In this document: positions 36,001-47,018 of the stretch, one piece after another
Position numbering within the stretch: position 1 is the stretch's first letter
How the letters are laid out: each line of letters opens with the position of its first letter
Assembly (NCBI GenBank): GCA_016584495.1
Contig: WAID01000009.1
Location: forward strand, 3,658,001 to 3,722,000
Direction of reading: 5' to 3'
DNA: 64,000 bases
DNA from: Celoporthe dispersa
Taxonomy: Eukaryota > Ascomycota > Sordariomycetes > Diaporthales > Cryphonectriaceae
Made by a program: the position numbers and the translations under genes
The notes under the pieces: generated by a model
Databases searched by the model: none
What the model was told of the DNA's origin: nothing
Seen by the model: only the letters and a program-made list of their open reading frames with translations

Positions 36001-36777
36001 GACTCCAATGTTCCCGTCGGCCTGGCCAATCATGGCCTTGAACGTCTTAATCATCTCATCATGCTCCATCGGCGGCTTGTCTGAGGAACTGGTCTCCCTG
36101 CCCGTACCGTACAATTTTGTGTCCGTATTCCAGTACACCGACAAGGCACCGAGAGTCGCGAGCTTGTGTGTGGTCTTGGTGGAGTCCTGGATGAAGGTAG
36201 GCCTCCACTCACCGTCGGTGCTGATGGCGCTGAACTCCTCCAGAGTGACGCCCAGGGCAAATGGATGACCGGGCGCCGATATCGAGTCTTCGTACCTGAC
36301 ATGGATGTTCTTGACGGTGACTTGCAAGTTGTCCACGATTTTAGTCACAAGACTTGCCGTGAAGCTCTGGCTCCTCTTCTGTTCTTCCTGGGAGAGTCCC
36401 TCTTGTGAGCGCTCCTTCAGCAGCTCGGCAGAGTCAAGCTTCTCCATCTTAATCCTCTGTGTCCGGCGTTCCTCCTCCTCCTCATTGTATGCAGCCTCCT
36501 CTTTCGGACTTGCAAGTAGGAAGACATTCTCGATGAAGACCTTGACGGGTGCGCCGCGGAGGTTCGACCAGGGAATGACCAAGGTCAGCTCGCCAAGGTG
36601 GCCCTCAACAACGTTGATGGGGAGTTTGAGCTGGTCGAGGGCCTCCTTGCGAAGCTCGAGGTCGCGTAGCTTAACGTCTCCGCCCCAGATTCCTACTTTA
36701 AGCTGTGCCGGATCGAAGTTCTTCACATACATGCCCAAGAAGCGGTTGAGCAGGCCCGCGACGAGACCCTCAAGCAT
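27052..36777 (-). CDS. VPS13: Vacuolar protein sorting-associated protein 13 (VPS13), two apparent frame breaks
   Basis: Bridge-like lipid transfer protein acting at membrane contact sites (vacuole, mitochondria, endosome, prospore membrane). The chorein N-terminus is textbook (MLEGLVAGLLNRFLGMYVKN). Long lipid-channel repeats follow, then the adaptor-binding region, the APT1-like C-terminal region (PYDGIVRPYNQREALGQFW) and a PH-like end (VGIAVEEFNRRFRGLE). One 55-bp GT-AG intron (30257-30203) is supported. The frame also changes at about 33327 and 30524. At each place an extra A on the coding strand interrupts what would be a GGGGG run (KLG|DLSL and ELG|VYDAPEQ), with no room for an intron. 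Removing both single bases gives exactly 3,222 residues, the normal length. Sequence error is the likeliest cause in such a conserved gene. Its upstream region is shared with the HET gene. Confidence 0.95.
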
Positions 36778-37766
36778 GATGGGCGGTGTTGTGGCCGGTC
36801 ACCCTGGCCTGGGATATAGAGGGTTGTATCTATGCTGAAGACGGCATGGGGTTCGGCTCGGATGGTAGGTGAGGCTTGAAAGCGGTGGCCAGACGCAGTG
36901 ACAATGTCCGTTGACAGCCACTTGATCAGCAATAAGTTCGGTGGAGGCAGCAGGATCGTGAGGCTGTCATGCAAGAACCAGGAAGAATGCTAAATCTGTG
37001 GCCATAAATGGTTGGTCAGACAGGCCATTGACACCAAGTATATCATTGCCAACTTTGTTGCTAACAATATGGAGAGAGATGAGCTTCGAGGTGATGTGGA
37101 CCAACAAGGGACTTACTTGCTGTGCTCTGCAGTCGAACAAGAAGAAAGGGCAGCGGTCCGAACATGGATATGCAGCCAGAAAAGCAACAAGATATCAATC
37201 TCCCAAATGCAAATAAGGCATAAGGTGAGGAGAGGAACGCTGTCAAGGAGAGATGAGAATGGGTGGGTGGCAGAGAAAGCACAGGTGTGGGGAGTTCAAG
37301 GCAGGGAAACTTGGACGACGTCAGCTGTGTTGTTGGAGGGAACAGCTGTGGCGCAGATGACGATTTTGGAGGCAGCTGTGTGTGGCACCAGTAGGGGGAG
37401 CTGCTCTGCCAGTGGCTCCTACCCAGAGGCCTGGGGGTCCACCACAGTGGGGGCGAAGACCACTGATGGACAGGGATCTATCATGCCGTGCTGACTTCCA
37501 CGGCATTGCTCCTCTGGTTCTTAGTCAACACCCTCTTCAATTAAGCAGGCTGTCCATCACGAGCCAGAATGTCACGATATTACCCTGCACTTGGTATAAC
37601 CCCTCTCCTGCACCTTTTATATTCCTGCCCAGGGACAACCGCATCGTGACCAAAATTTATTCAAGCTCGAGCGTCTACTTCCTTTGATGTCTCTCCTTTC
37701 CCTATAGTTTCCCCCCAGCGCAAGTTGCGGCGTTTCCTTCTCGTCTTTGAGTTTGATTCAGCTGCA
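36778..37766. promoter_or_regulatory. Intergenic region between divergent VPS13 and HET-ankyrin genes
   Basis: About 990 bases between two divergent start codons. It is pyrimidine-rich just before the HET start (37660-37740), a common feature of fungal core promoters. Open frames here (36998-37494) lack features and overlap one another. Confidence 0.45.
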
Positions 37767-39386
37767 ATGACACCATTTCATTACGATCACCTCGATCTTT
37801 CTAGGGACGCGATCAGACTCGTCCACCTCCTCAAGGGCAAGCCCTCCGAGCCGATATGCTGCGAGCTGTGGCAGACGTACCTCGACGAGGTCGATGGCGT
37901 CCCCTACGAGGCACTATCATATACCTGGGGGGACGACGACGCATCGCCACAAACTCGCATCATGATAGGCAGACAAGAGATCTGCGTCAGAAAGAACTTG
38001 CATACAGCTCTTAGCTTCCTAAGGCTCGAAGAGGAAAACAGGCTCCTCTGGATTGACGCCATCTGTATCGACCAAGCCCACGACGAGGAGAAAACCCACC
38101 AGGTCAACCAAATGAGACGGATATACACGTACGCAGAATGTGTCCTCTTTTGGTTAGGCCCCAGCAGCCAGCACACCGACGCCCTGATGGACTTGGCCTC
38201 GGATATTGACCGCGAACTCATAGTCGCCAAGCTCCCAAGGAGCATTTGGCGACTGTCCATTGAGCAAACCCACGAATTCAAGGCGGCAGGGATGGATTGG
38301 AGTGTCGACGCAGCCAGAGATCTAGTCGCAAGACCATGGTTCACCCGGGTGTGGATTCTTCAAGAGGTCGCTAGTGCCCGCCGAGGCACTATCATATGTG
38401 GCGAGAAGTCGGCACCGGCCCGAACATGGGCGCTGTTGATGCCTGTGTTGCTAAGAAGGGACATGGACGCCCACACGCGCGCAGTTCTAGACATCATGCC
38501 AGGGCCTCAGAGGGGCAATTCCTGGTGGTAGGAGACGAGAGACCTTTTCACGTTGCTGAACAAGTTTGGCCACAGCCTTTCCAGTGATCCAAGGGATAGA
38601 GTCTACGCTCTTATTGGGATATCGTCTGACGCAGGGCAGAATCGACATCTTGTGCCGGATTACAGTGCAGACATACGAAGCCTCGTACGGAACACAGTTT
38701 CGTATCTCCTTTTCGGAGCTGTTCTCGACCAGCTAGTCGCTGAACTCCCTTCTTGGGGCATCGACGAGCTTTTTCAGGGTTTAAACGACCTACCACGGAT
38801 CTTGTTTCGTTGGGCGATGATCAATAGAAAACTCCACACCCTGGATCTACTTTTGAACCCTCCTAGCACCGAACACGAGACCCATTTTGGGAAGAAAGAC
38901 CCTCGACATTGGCTAGATGACGAAGTTGATGCCAAAGACAATAATGGCCAGACGCCGCTCTCGCAAGCTGCCGAAGATGGATACGAGGAACTTGTTAAGC
39001 TGCTTCTCGAGTCAGCCAGTGTTAATGCCGATTCCACAGACTTTGATGGTCGAACGCCGCTTTGGTACGCTGCTGTACGGGGACACAAGGAGGTTGTCAA
39101 ACTGCTGCTTGAGACAGGCAGTGTTGATGCCGACTCAGCGGACTTGGATGGTCGAACGCCGCTTTCGTGCACTGCCGAACGAGGAGATGAGGAGATTGTT
39201 AAGCTGCTTCTCGAGTCAGGCAGTGTTGATGCCAATTCGACGGACCATGAAGGCCGAACGCCGCTTTGGTACGCTATTGAAAGAAGACGTGAGAATATTG
39301 TTAAGCTGCTTCTTGAGACAGGCCGGGTTGATACCGATCCGCAGGACAATTATGGTCGAAGGCCGCTTGCGGGTGATGCTTGGTAA
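37767..39386 (+). pseudogene. HET-domain protein with C-terminal ankyrin repeats, in-frame stop
   Basis: A HET domain spans about residues 35-190: VPYEALSYTWGDD, LLWIDAICIDQAHDEEKTHQ, VLFWLGP and RPWFTRVWILQEVA. HET domains trigger cell death in fungal non-self recognition. A TAG stop at 38529-38531 interrupts the frame after NSWW. The same frame then continues with family-like sequence (RDLFTLLNKFG, SSDPRDRVYALIGISSD) and four and a half ankyrin units to 39386. Without the stop it would be one exon of 539 residues. A splice around the stop would need a 37-base intron of the wrong phase, so I reject it. A single TCG-to-TAG change would explain it. There is no NACHT domain between HET and the repeats. 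The start is the ATG at 37767; the longer frame begins with TTG. Either a recent null allele or a base error. Confidence 0.75.
38928..39386 (+). repeat. Ankyrin-coding tandem DNA repeats, about 102-bp unit
   Basis: Units at 38928-39026, 39027-39128, 39129-39230, 39231-39332 and a partial one at 39333-39386. The core DGRTPLWYA...VKLLLETGSVD recurs with few changes. At DNA level, blocks such as GTTAAGCTGCTTCTCGAGTC and GGTCGAACGCCGCTTT are repeated nearly exactly. Such similarity implies recent duplication or gene conversion within the array. Confidence 0.85.
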
Positions 39387-42263
39387 GAGGGACATGAGGA
39401 GACGATCCATGATGTACAAATATATGACAGAGAACTCTTGTGCCTGGGTAGGATGATAGCGAGAGTGTTCTTCTTGTCCGAGGAAATTCCAGCTGCCTTC
39501 AGTGCGATTGACTCCAGCAGGATCGGGGGTACAGGAGAGCTGGCAACATCGACTTGTTGTCATAAAGCAGCTGCATATTCCGTAGCAGAACGACTAAGGC
39601 ATATGTATTATTGTCTTGTATCTAGTGCTCTAGAGAAAGTTCCGCCATTCTCAATCCAGGTTTTTACCCGCAGAGTCTCGGCTCAAGCCAGGGATGAAAA
39701 CCCAAGCTTAGGCGCATCTCAACAGAGACAAAAAGAGAAGTGGTTACCATCAAACCGAGAGTATTGCCCAAATTCATGAGATATTGATCAGTCGATCATT
39801 ATTGCTGTTTGAAGTTGAGTGAATGACTGTGGTAGGTGAAGAACTGGCGGGATACGAGGCATATGAATGGACCTACAACGAACACGTTTCCCAGCCTTCT
39901 AGAGGGTGTCGAAAAATCAATGCAAAGAAAGAAGAAGAGAAGAGGAGAAGGAAGAAAGACAAGAAAAAAATCTCAGAATCTCGCGAGGACAAGAGTGATG
40001 AAGAAGAAGAGAGCTTCAATACCGGGCTTCAGGTTGGAGACAGATTCGGGCTCGTAGTTGCGAGTTCGCTTACTGTCCAATGACAGCGGAACGCCATTAT
40101 CAAAACTTGGCTATTGACACCAACTGCATGTTGCTAAAACCATGTTCCCTGCATAAAGAAAGAGAAAGAGAAAAAAACTTTTACCATGTAAAGTATGTAT
40201 GCCGTCGGAAGTCGTTCCAATACAGGTAGCATGGCCATTATAGGATTCATCTCGAATTCGCCCCGAGTATCATCAGCAGGTGGCATGATTATTATCACTC
40301 GAGGCGCGAAACAGCCAAAGGTGAAAAGGGTACATCCATGATCGTAGGGCGGGCTAGAATTGGGTCTAATTTGGCATGATGTTTGCCTGAACTCGAGCAA
40401 CGGCAGCGCTTGACTGGCATATAAGCGGAGGTAGTAAGTAGTAGACGGCTGATGGTTTTAATCACAGGGGTTTCGCAATCATTCTTTTGAAGGTGAAGAA
40501 GGCATCTTTCTCCTGTAATACCGCAGGTACGTAGGCAGAGGAAGCCCCGTCTGAACCGACCAGGTCCAGGGGCGTGAAGCCAGTACGAGGGGTCCGCAGG
40601 CGCTCGGTCCGGGAACCACGGACATAACAGAGAGGGCCGATCTGATGCGACAGAGGCCCCATTGGCGAGCTGCTCCCTGCGGCGGGCCACGCAACCCAAG
40701 CAGCTGTCGCGTCGACATGCCACTTCCAATTTATCATGCTTTCAACCGTGCTGCAGTCGTACAGTATGTGGGCTCGGAAGGAAAAAGGACTTATAGACAG
40801 GTTTGGCAACTCAGCCGCAGCACGCACTCTTGTAAGCCACTGAGCCGTTCCCTCACATGCTTATCTGCCCCAATTCCCAGAACGGGGTGCTGATACGGTC
40901 CGTAGGAGGAGGAGGAAGAGGAGGAAGAGAAGAGAGAGGGGGACGGACAAAGAAGGATTGGTCCCAGAGACTCCAATCTACCCGCCCATGATACGCATGC
41001 AAATGGTCCACCGAACGTGGAAACAGGCAAGGGAAGACTCGGCGGACAAATGGTTCGTTATGCACCGAATCATCATCTTATGTATGGAGGCAAGGTGTGG
41101 CCCCAACGAGCATATCTAGCGCTGCGCAGGCGTCCTGCCGACAAGAGGCACGGGCGGCGTAGTTATTCATTCTTGTGCTCGTTCGGTTTTTTTTTTTAAT
41201 TTATTTCCGCTTCACCGCATCGGCGGGCGCCAGATTTTCCATCGACCTTCTTGCGATGCCAGCTGTTCGGGGCGCGCAACCGTATTCAGCTTAGTCAGAG
41301 TTACTCTACACTCGCGGATTGCGACTCCGAGGCATGCAGGTTGCAGATGGAGGGGCAGCCTTGGAGGGAGGGGGGGGAGAACCATATGCACAGTACCAAT
41401 ATGGCCCCCTCATCATTCGGTAAATCGATCAAGGCGAGGCGTTTCCCGGGCCATTATTGCGCGAGGGGCTTAACACGTGTCACCACGCAGAGCGGCTGGA
41501 TTTCTATTAGCCTTGGGTTGCCGGCTATCCTTGAAGCCTGATAATCGTTACTTAAGTACCTCATGTGGCACGAAGTTTTTGTACATAATCAGTAAATGAG
41601 GACAGCGGGCTAGTTTACCCATCAGTACTACGTAGTAGCAGTTCTAGGCCATTGTTTTTTTGACCGAGATCCACACCTGGGCACTCTTCGGGGTTTGCAA
41701 ATTTACCATATCTGGCTGAACCAGGGGACCAACGTCCGCCATTTTCTTGTGACTCGACTCAGGAAACGAGTTATGCCTCAGGGTCCCCGAGGTGGCTGCT
41801 AAACACGAAGAGAAGGGAAGATGGAGAGTTACATGATCTTTTCTACCAATTTTTTTTTAGTTTTTTATTATTCTCTCTTTAAAAAAAAAAAAAAACCAAA
41901 AAACCCCCTCCTAATTCGTGAGACCAACAATCGGGCAGCTTGCCAGTGTCAGAGAGGGAAAGCGTACCGAAGATACGGTAACGGGACCGTACAACCAAAA
42001 CCCAGGGGGCGGGTGAGAGGTAGTATTGCATCTCTTAGCTCCATCAGCAGCCTCGACGACATCCGCGCCATCCTGGTTGGATCCGGCGCGGCGGTACCAG
42101 GCCTCAGGGGATAGAAAAAGTGTTAGCTTTGCGCCAAGTGGACCATTGGGCCACGACCTCGGGACAGAAAAAAGCAACCAGGGGGACAACAGGAGAGACC
42201 CGACGCCCCGGGCCGACCTCCAGGGTTGGCCGTTGGTTGCTGGTGTGGGTGCTGGTGCCCAAA

Positions 42264-42289
42264 AGAGAGAGAGAGAGAGAGAGAGAGAG
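42264..42289 (+). repeat. (AG)13 microsatellite
   Basis: An AG run followed by a G/A-rich block to about 42320, about 385 bases upstream of the P450 ATG. Confidence 0.85.
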
Positions 42290-42614
42290 CGCGAGGGGGG
42301 AGGGAGGGAGGGAGAGGGACTGACTGGCTGGCTGCGAGGGAGGAGGAGGCGAGAGAACTTTTACACCTGCGAGGTGTGAGGCCATCATATCTGGTGACCA
42401 AGGCGGGGGCGGATTCGTGCGTGCGTGAGTACGTGCGAGCGAGCAGTGTGTGAGCCGGACACTCCTCTTTGTCATTTGATCTTGGATAAATATTATAATT
42501 ACTTTGACTCTTTGATTTTCCAGGATCTCTAGTTCCCGTATTACCCCATACCACGCACCTACCTGCATCTATTTATTTACAGTATCACTTTGGACCCCAA
42601 ACACCTCCGTACCG

Positions 42615-42617
<3 letters not shown>

Positions 42618-42649
<32 letters not shown>
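42618..42649 (+). repeat. (CA)n microsatellite in the P450 leader
   Basis: About fifteen CA units ending 23 bases before the P450 start codon, so most likely inside its 5' untranslated region. Confidence 0.85.
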
Positions 42650-42650
<1 letters not shown>

Positions 42651-42672
42651 GGCAAGGTCGATTGTCAGTGCC

Positions 42673-44683
42673 ATGCTATTAGAGATCCTTCTCAGTATCC
42701 CGCCGGCAGGGCAGGCCTCCTTGATCCTAGGAAGCCTGTTCTTCCTGTGGCGCCTCTGGACCTTCACGGCCAAGCACTCTCTGTGGCCGTCGCAGCCGAA
42801 GGAAGTGCCGTATCACATGCCTCGTAAGTCAGAGAAGGGAAAACATACCCCACGTCCCGCAAGTTGTTGTTTTTGGTGTTGTTGAAGACTTCAAGTAACT
42901 AACCTTTCCATTTCAACAATTTAGTCCTAGGTAATTCATCTCAACCAAACCCCCCAGCATTTTCCTTTTTCTCTGCTTCTTTTTTTTTTTTTTTTGGTCT
43001 TTTCCTCGGAGAAAGGATATGAACGTAGTCAAAGTGCTCACACAGACACAGGCCATATCTACTCGTTCTTCTTCGGCTCCGTGGAGCTTATGGAGCGTGG
43101 CTTGTGAGTCTGCCAGCCACATTCCCTCCCCGTTCCCTCGAGGGTTCGGACCCAGACCCCCCGGTTGACATTTGGTTTTCAGGAGGCACACAGACCAAAC
43201 CCGCGAGCCTTTCTCGATCCAGCTCCCGGGAAGGAAGTTGTACATCATCACGCGGCCCGAGGACGTCACACAGGTCTTCAACAACAAGACCAGCACCCTC
43301 GATCATGACTCGACCCTGCGAGAGACCCTCCTGGCCTTTGGTGTCACCGCGGAGGGGGAGCGCACGTGCCTGGCGCACCCCCGAGCCGGGCGAGCGGTCC
43401 CCTCTGTCCCTCCTCGTTCCTGACCAGGCCCCCGGCAGCGCAGCAGCCAAGGTCCAGCCAAAATCCCTGATCAATTGGATCCGCGACAGCTTCAGGAGAC
43501 ACCTGATGACGCCGCAGACCCTGTACGAGATGGCCGGCCTGTTCAGGGACTCGCTGCTGGACAGCATCCGCACGGATCAGGTAGCCCAGTACAGCACCAA
43601 CGGTCCCGACGGCGCCGCCGGCGTCTCCCTGTACCCTTTCCTCCGCCACGCCATGGTTGAGGCGTCGGTGCGTTCCATCTTCGGCCCGCACCTGCACGAG
43701 GTTGATGTGGACTGTGTGGCGCATATGCTTGCGTTCAATGATCATGCGTGGCAGGTTGTCATGCGGTATCCGAGGTTCTTTGGCCACTCGTCTGTCAGCA
43801 AGCCATATGACAGGATGATGGCGACCATGCGAAAATTCGTGCAACGGCCCTTGGCTGATAACGAGGGTGCGAATCCTCTGATCAGGAATGTGCTGACCGG
43901 TATGGAGGCTGCGGGCCTTGACACGCAGTCCCGGGCCGCCATCGTCTTGATGATCTTCTGGGCGTAAGTAATAAACCCCACAACTTACAGGATCCAGACT
44001 ACCGATCCAGAACTGAGAATTTTTTTTAACATCTTCTTTTTTCTTTCTTTCCCAGTGCCACGTCGAATGAATACAACGCCCTCTTCTGGCTCATCTCACA
44101 TCTGATGCACGATCCAGCGCTGCTGCAAGAAGTGAAGCACGAGACAGACGCAGCCTGGAAGGACGGGGAACTCAACACCAGGCACTTCAAGAAGGACTGT
44201 CCCGTCCTGGACGCCATCTTCAACGAGATCTTCCGCCACAAGAACGCAGCAGGCACGATGCGTCTGGTCAGCGAGACGACTGTGATCGGAGGCAAGGAGC
44301 TGCAGCCGGGCAACCTGGCCTACATCCCGTTCCGCCAGCTGCACCACAACGAGGCCGTCTGGGGACCGACATACCCGGACTTTGACCACACGAGATTTAT
44401 CGAGAACAAGAGCCTCGTCCGTCACCCGTCCTTTCGGCCGTTTGGCGGTGGCCAGACGCACTGCACGGGCAGGACGCTGGCCAAGCTGGAGGTGTTCAGC
44501 GCTGCTGCAATCCTGCTGCGCCGGTTCGACATGAGGCTGGCGGGTGCAGGAGCAGCAGGTGAAAAAGGAAAGCCCTCTTTTCCTGTTCTGGATAATGAGA
44601 CTCTGTCGTTGGGTCTGAATGGCCCGATGAGGGGGTCGGATCTCTTTGTGGAGATGGTTGCGAAAGAGGAGAGCGAGGTGTGA
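42673..44683 (+). CDS. Cytochrome P450, CYP7/CYP8-like, with microexon and one frame break
   Basis: Haem-thiolate monooxygenase anchored in the ER by an N-terminal hydrophobic helix (LLEILLSIPPAGQASLILGS). Exons: 42673-42823, a 6-nt microexon 42925-42930, 43052-43103, 43183-43963, 44056-44683, all GT-AG. The splice builds VPYHMPLLGHIYSFFFGS, matching the family's proline-rich hinge. Later motifs: an I-helix FWAATSNEYNALFWL lacking the usual acid-Thr pair, as in CYP7/8-type enzymes; a K-helix ExxR (EIFR); and the haem loop FRPFGGGQTHCTGRTLAK with Cys at about 466. In that loop CTG replaces the usual CPG. The frame slips once between about 43359 and 43364, where one extra A must be removed to link FGVTAEG to RAWRTPEPG. 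The corrected length is about 538 residues. Substrate unknown. Confidence 0.88.
42925..42930 (+). other. 6-nt microexon of the P450 gene
   Basis: TCCTAG sits between a good acceptor (AACAATTTAG) and donor (GTAATTC). Including it changes the hinge from Pro-Arg-His to Pro-Leu-Leu-Gly-His, which is the sequence expected in this P450 group. Both forms keep frame because the exon is six bases. Confidence 0.65.
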
Positions 44684-45434
44684 GCCCGTCTGGAACGCCT
44701 CTCGCCCTCAGCTCTTGTATATGACTTGATGCACATGATTCATGCACATTTTTTTGTTCCTCTTTTTACTACATATACACCCCTTCGCAAGCTGTCTATC
44801 TGAATAGCGATGATGAATGCGATGCTTTCTCGAAAGGCGGCGTTGTTCCCAAGTGTCTGCGTAAGAAGCGAAACCTGTAGGCTCAAATTACAAGATACTC
44901 TCCTCACATACATCGTGGGCTCTCCGAGTGACCGAAGCCGTAAAGGCAAAAGCTCCACCTGGACGAAGTTATCACCATCTCGACGGCGACGATCAGTTAA
45001 CTCAAAAGGGGACCCGTTGATCGCCTTCCAGGGGGTCCGATCTAGAGCCCACAGTGGGATGACGCAACTGTGGGGGGTGCCCCTCAGGCCCTCTAGGTTC
45101 CAGCGCCCCAAACCAGAGTGCCGCTACCCCCCTGACGTCACTGCTGCTGCCACAGCTCCGGTACCTACCTGCCCTGTGATGAAATTGTGAAGCATGGACA
45201 GAGAAAGTAGGCTTAGCTGGCAACAGCTCCAAGTTTTGGGATTCGCCTAGGTGCCGGGAATCATCCGGTCTGGGGTCCTCATTCTACGTGAATATTGAAG
45301 CTCCGAGGGAGTTTATATAGGCTTGCGCTGTTGGTCTTCTTTCCAGGCTCTTTCTCAACGCTTACGATCTGGGCGCAGGTTCTTGCCATCACCATATTGA
45401 AACATCCCAGGAGTGAACCACACGACCCATCAAA
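44684..45434. other. Intergenic between P450 and DUF3429 genes
   Basis: 3' flank of the P450 gene and promoter of the DUF3429 gene, with a TATATAGG-like element at about 45315. Overlapping frames on both strands (44740-45232) are featureless. Confidence 0.45.
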
Positions 45435-47018
45435 ATGCTTCGAAGCACGAGACCACTCCTAACGGTCTCAGCACGAGGTCTACCAAGACCTGTGACGCCA
45501 ATTGGCACTGCAGCAGCCTCACAGACCCGTCGACATGCCTCCGCTGCCACGTGGCGCCCTAGGGTGCCCACGACCGCGTCCACCTCCGCAAGACAGCTCG
45601 GGCCGCTGATACAGAGGGCCCAGTTTGCAGCCAAGAACGAGCCGGATGTGAAGTTTGAAAAGGAGGTTGCGGGCAAGAAGCTGGGGAAGGACCCCGAGCA
45701 CGTCACGAGCCAGTCGAGCGTCCGACAGTTAGAGGGCCCGGGCGAGAAGCTTGCTGAGGCCTCGGCGCAAGAGGGTCTAAAGGGAGATCTGGTACGTAGT
45801 CTCTTTCCGGTGTATCTTGGAGAGGAACACCGCCACTGACTGGTGATTCTTTTTGTCTGCCCAGAACCGCCTTTCCGATGCTGTCGCCCTCAGAAGTGTC
45901 CCTCCCATGTCCTACAGGCTAGGCTTCGCGGGCACCATACCTTACTTTGCGACCTCCCTGGCGACCGTCTACTGCAGCTGGAATATGAACACGGAGTGGC
46001 CCTCGCAGTCCCAGTTCCTGAACCACATCATGATCAGCCACGAGCAGGCTGCCCATTACCTCCACCTTCTGGAGCCGCTCCAGGTCGGCTATGGTGCAGT
46101 CATCATCTCTTTCCTCGGTGCTGTCCACTGGGTAAGCCATCCCTTACTCAAAATCCCCTGAACTCTTCTAGCATCTACCTCAGACCACCTCACGATAGAG
46201 TCCTAACGTGCTTCTCTTACCCTCAGGGTCTCGAGTACGCCGAGAAGACACCCAACGCAGCGCGGACAAAGTTCCGTTACGGCCTGGGCGTCATAGCACC
46301 CGCCATCGCCTGGCCCACCGTCATGCTCCCCGTGCAGTTCGCTCTGACCGCACAATTCGCCGCCTTCACCTTCATGTACTTCGCCGACACGCGTGCCGCC
46401 ACCCGGGGCTGGGCACCGCATTGGTACGGGACCTACCGGTTTGTCCTGACGTTTATCGTCGGCTCGGCGCTCCTCATCAGCCTGATCGGCCGCGAGAAGG
46501 TCGGGCCCGACAGTCCTCGCCTGACAGGCCTGCGGGAGAAGTTCCACAAGGAGGGGCCTGACGTCATGGCCCGGCACGAGTGGGAGAAGAAGGAGGCGGA
46601 AGAGAAGGAGAGGATCCACAAGCAGAAGGCCGAGGAAGAGAAGAAGAAGAAGAAAGAGGAGGAGAAGGCCAAGAAGGAGGAGGCTAAGAAGCCGAAGGGT
46701 GGCGACAAGAAGGCCAAAAAGGGTGATGAAGGCAAGGCAGCGAAAGATGATGGCAAAACTGAGTCCGGAGATGATGCCAAAGATGAGGGCAAAGATGAGT
46801 CCAAGGATGACAGCGAGGGCGAGGCCAAGGACCAGGGTAAGGACGAGAGTAAGGATGAGGGTCAAGACGAGCCCGAGGATGGCAGCAAGGACGAGAGTAA
46901 AGAGGACTCGAAAGATGAGGGCGATGACGACTCCGACAAGGGGGATGACAAGAAAGAGGCCAAGAAGGGTGACAAGGGCGGAGATGGGAAGGAGAAGAAG
47001 GGTGCTAAGTCCAAATAA
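45435..47018 (+). CDS. DUF3429 mitochondrial membrane protein with charged C-terminal tail
   Basis: Three exons, 45435-45791, 45865-46131 and 46227-47018, with GT-AG introns in phase 0, give 471 residues. The first 60 residues are rich in Arg, Ser, Ala and Thr with no acid (MLRSTRPLLTVSARGLPRPV), a typical mitochondrial presequence. The DUF3429/TMEM69-like core (about residues 125-285) has four or more membrane spans (YRLGFAGTIPYFATSLATVY, VGYGAVIISFLGAVHWGLEY, APAIAWPTVMLPVQFALTAQ, FVLTFIVGSALLISLIG). From about residue 310 the protein becomes a KE-rich helix and then a Lys-Asp-Glu repeat tail (units like KDEGKDESKD) to the end. Database entries for such proteins are sometimes called 'mnn4-regulates mannosylphosphorylation' only because of this tail. 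Role unknown. Confidence 0.85.

Larger units (their letters stand above)
39387..42672. other. 3.3-kb stretch with no convincing gene
   Basis: Between the HET gene and the P450 gene. It contains A-rich stretches (39900-40010), a purine block (40900-40950), poly(A) and poly(T) runs (41180-41200, 41850-41895), an AG repeat (42264-42289) and a CA repeat next to the P450 start. All open frames overlap and lack features. No transposon ends or protein remnants recognised. Confidence 0.5.

Noticed and set aside
38520..38570. Short intron removing the TAG in the HET gene
   Set aside because: The only GT...AG pair spans 37 bases, is too short, gives the wrong phase and would delete conserved residues.
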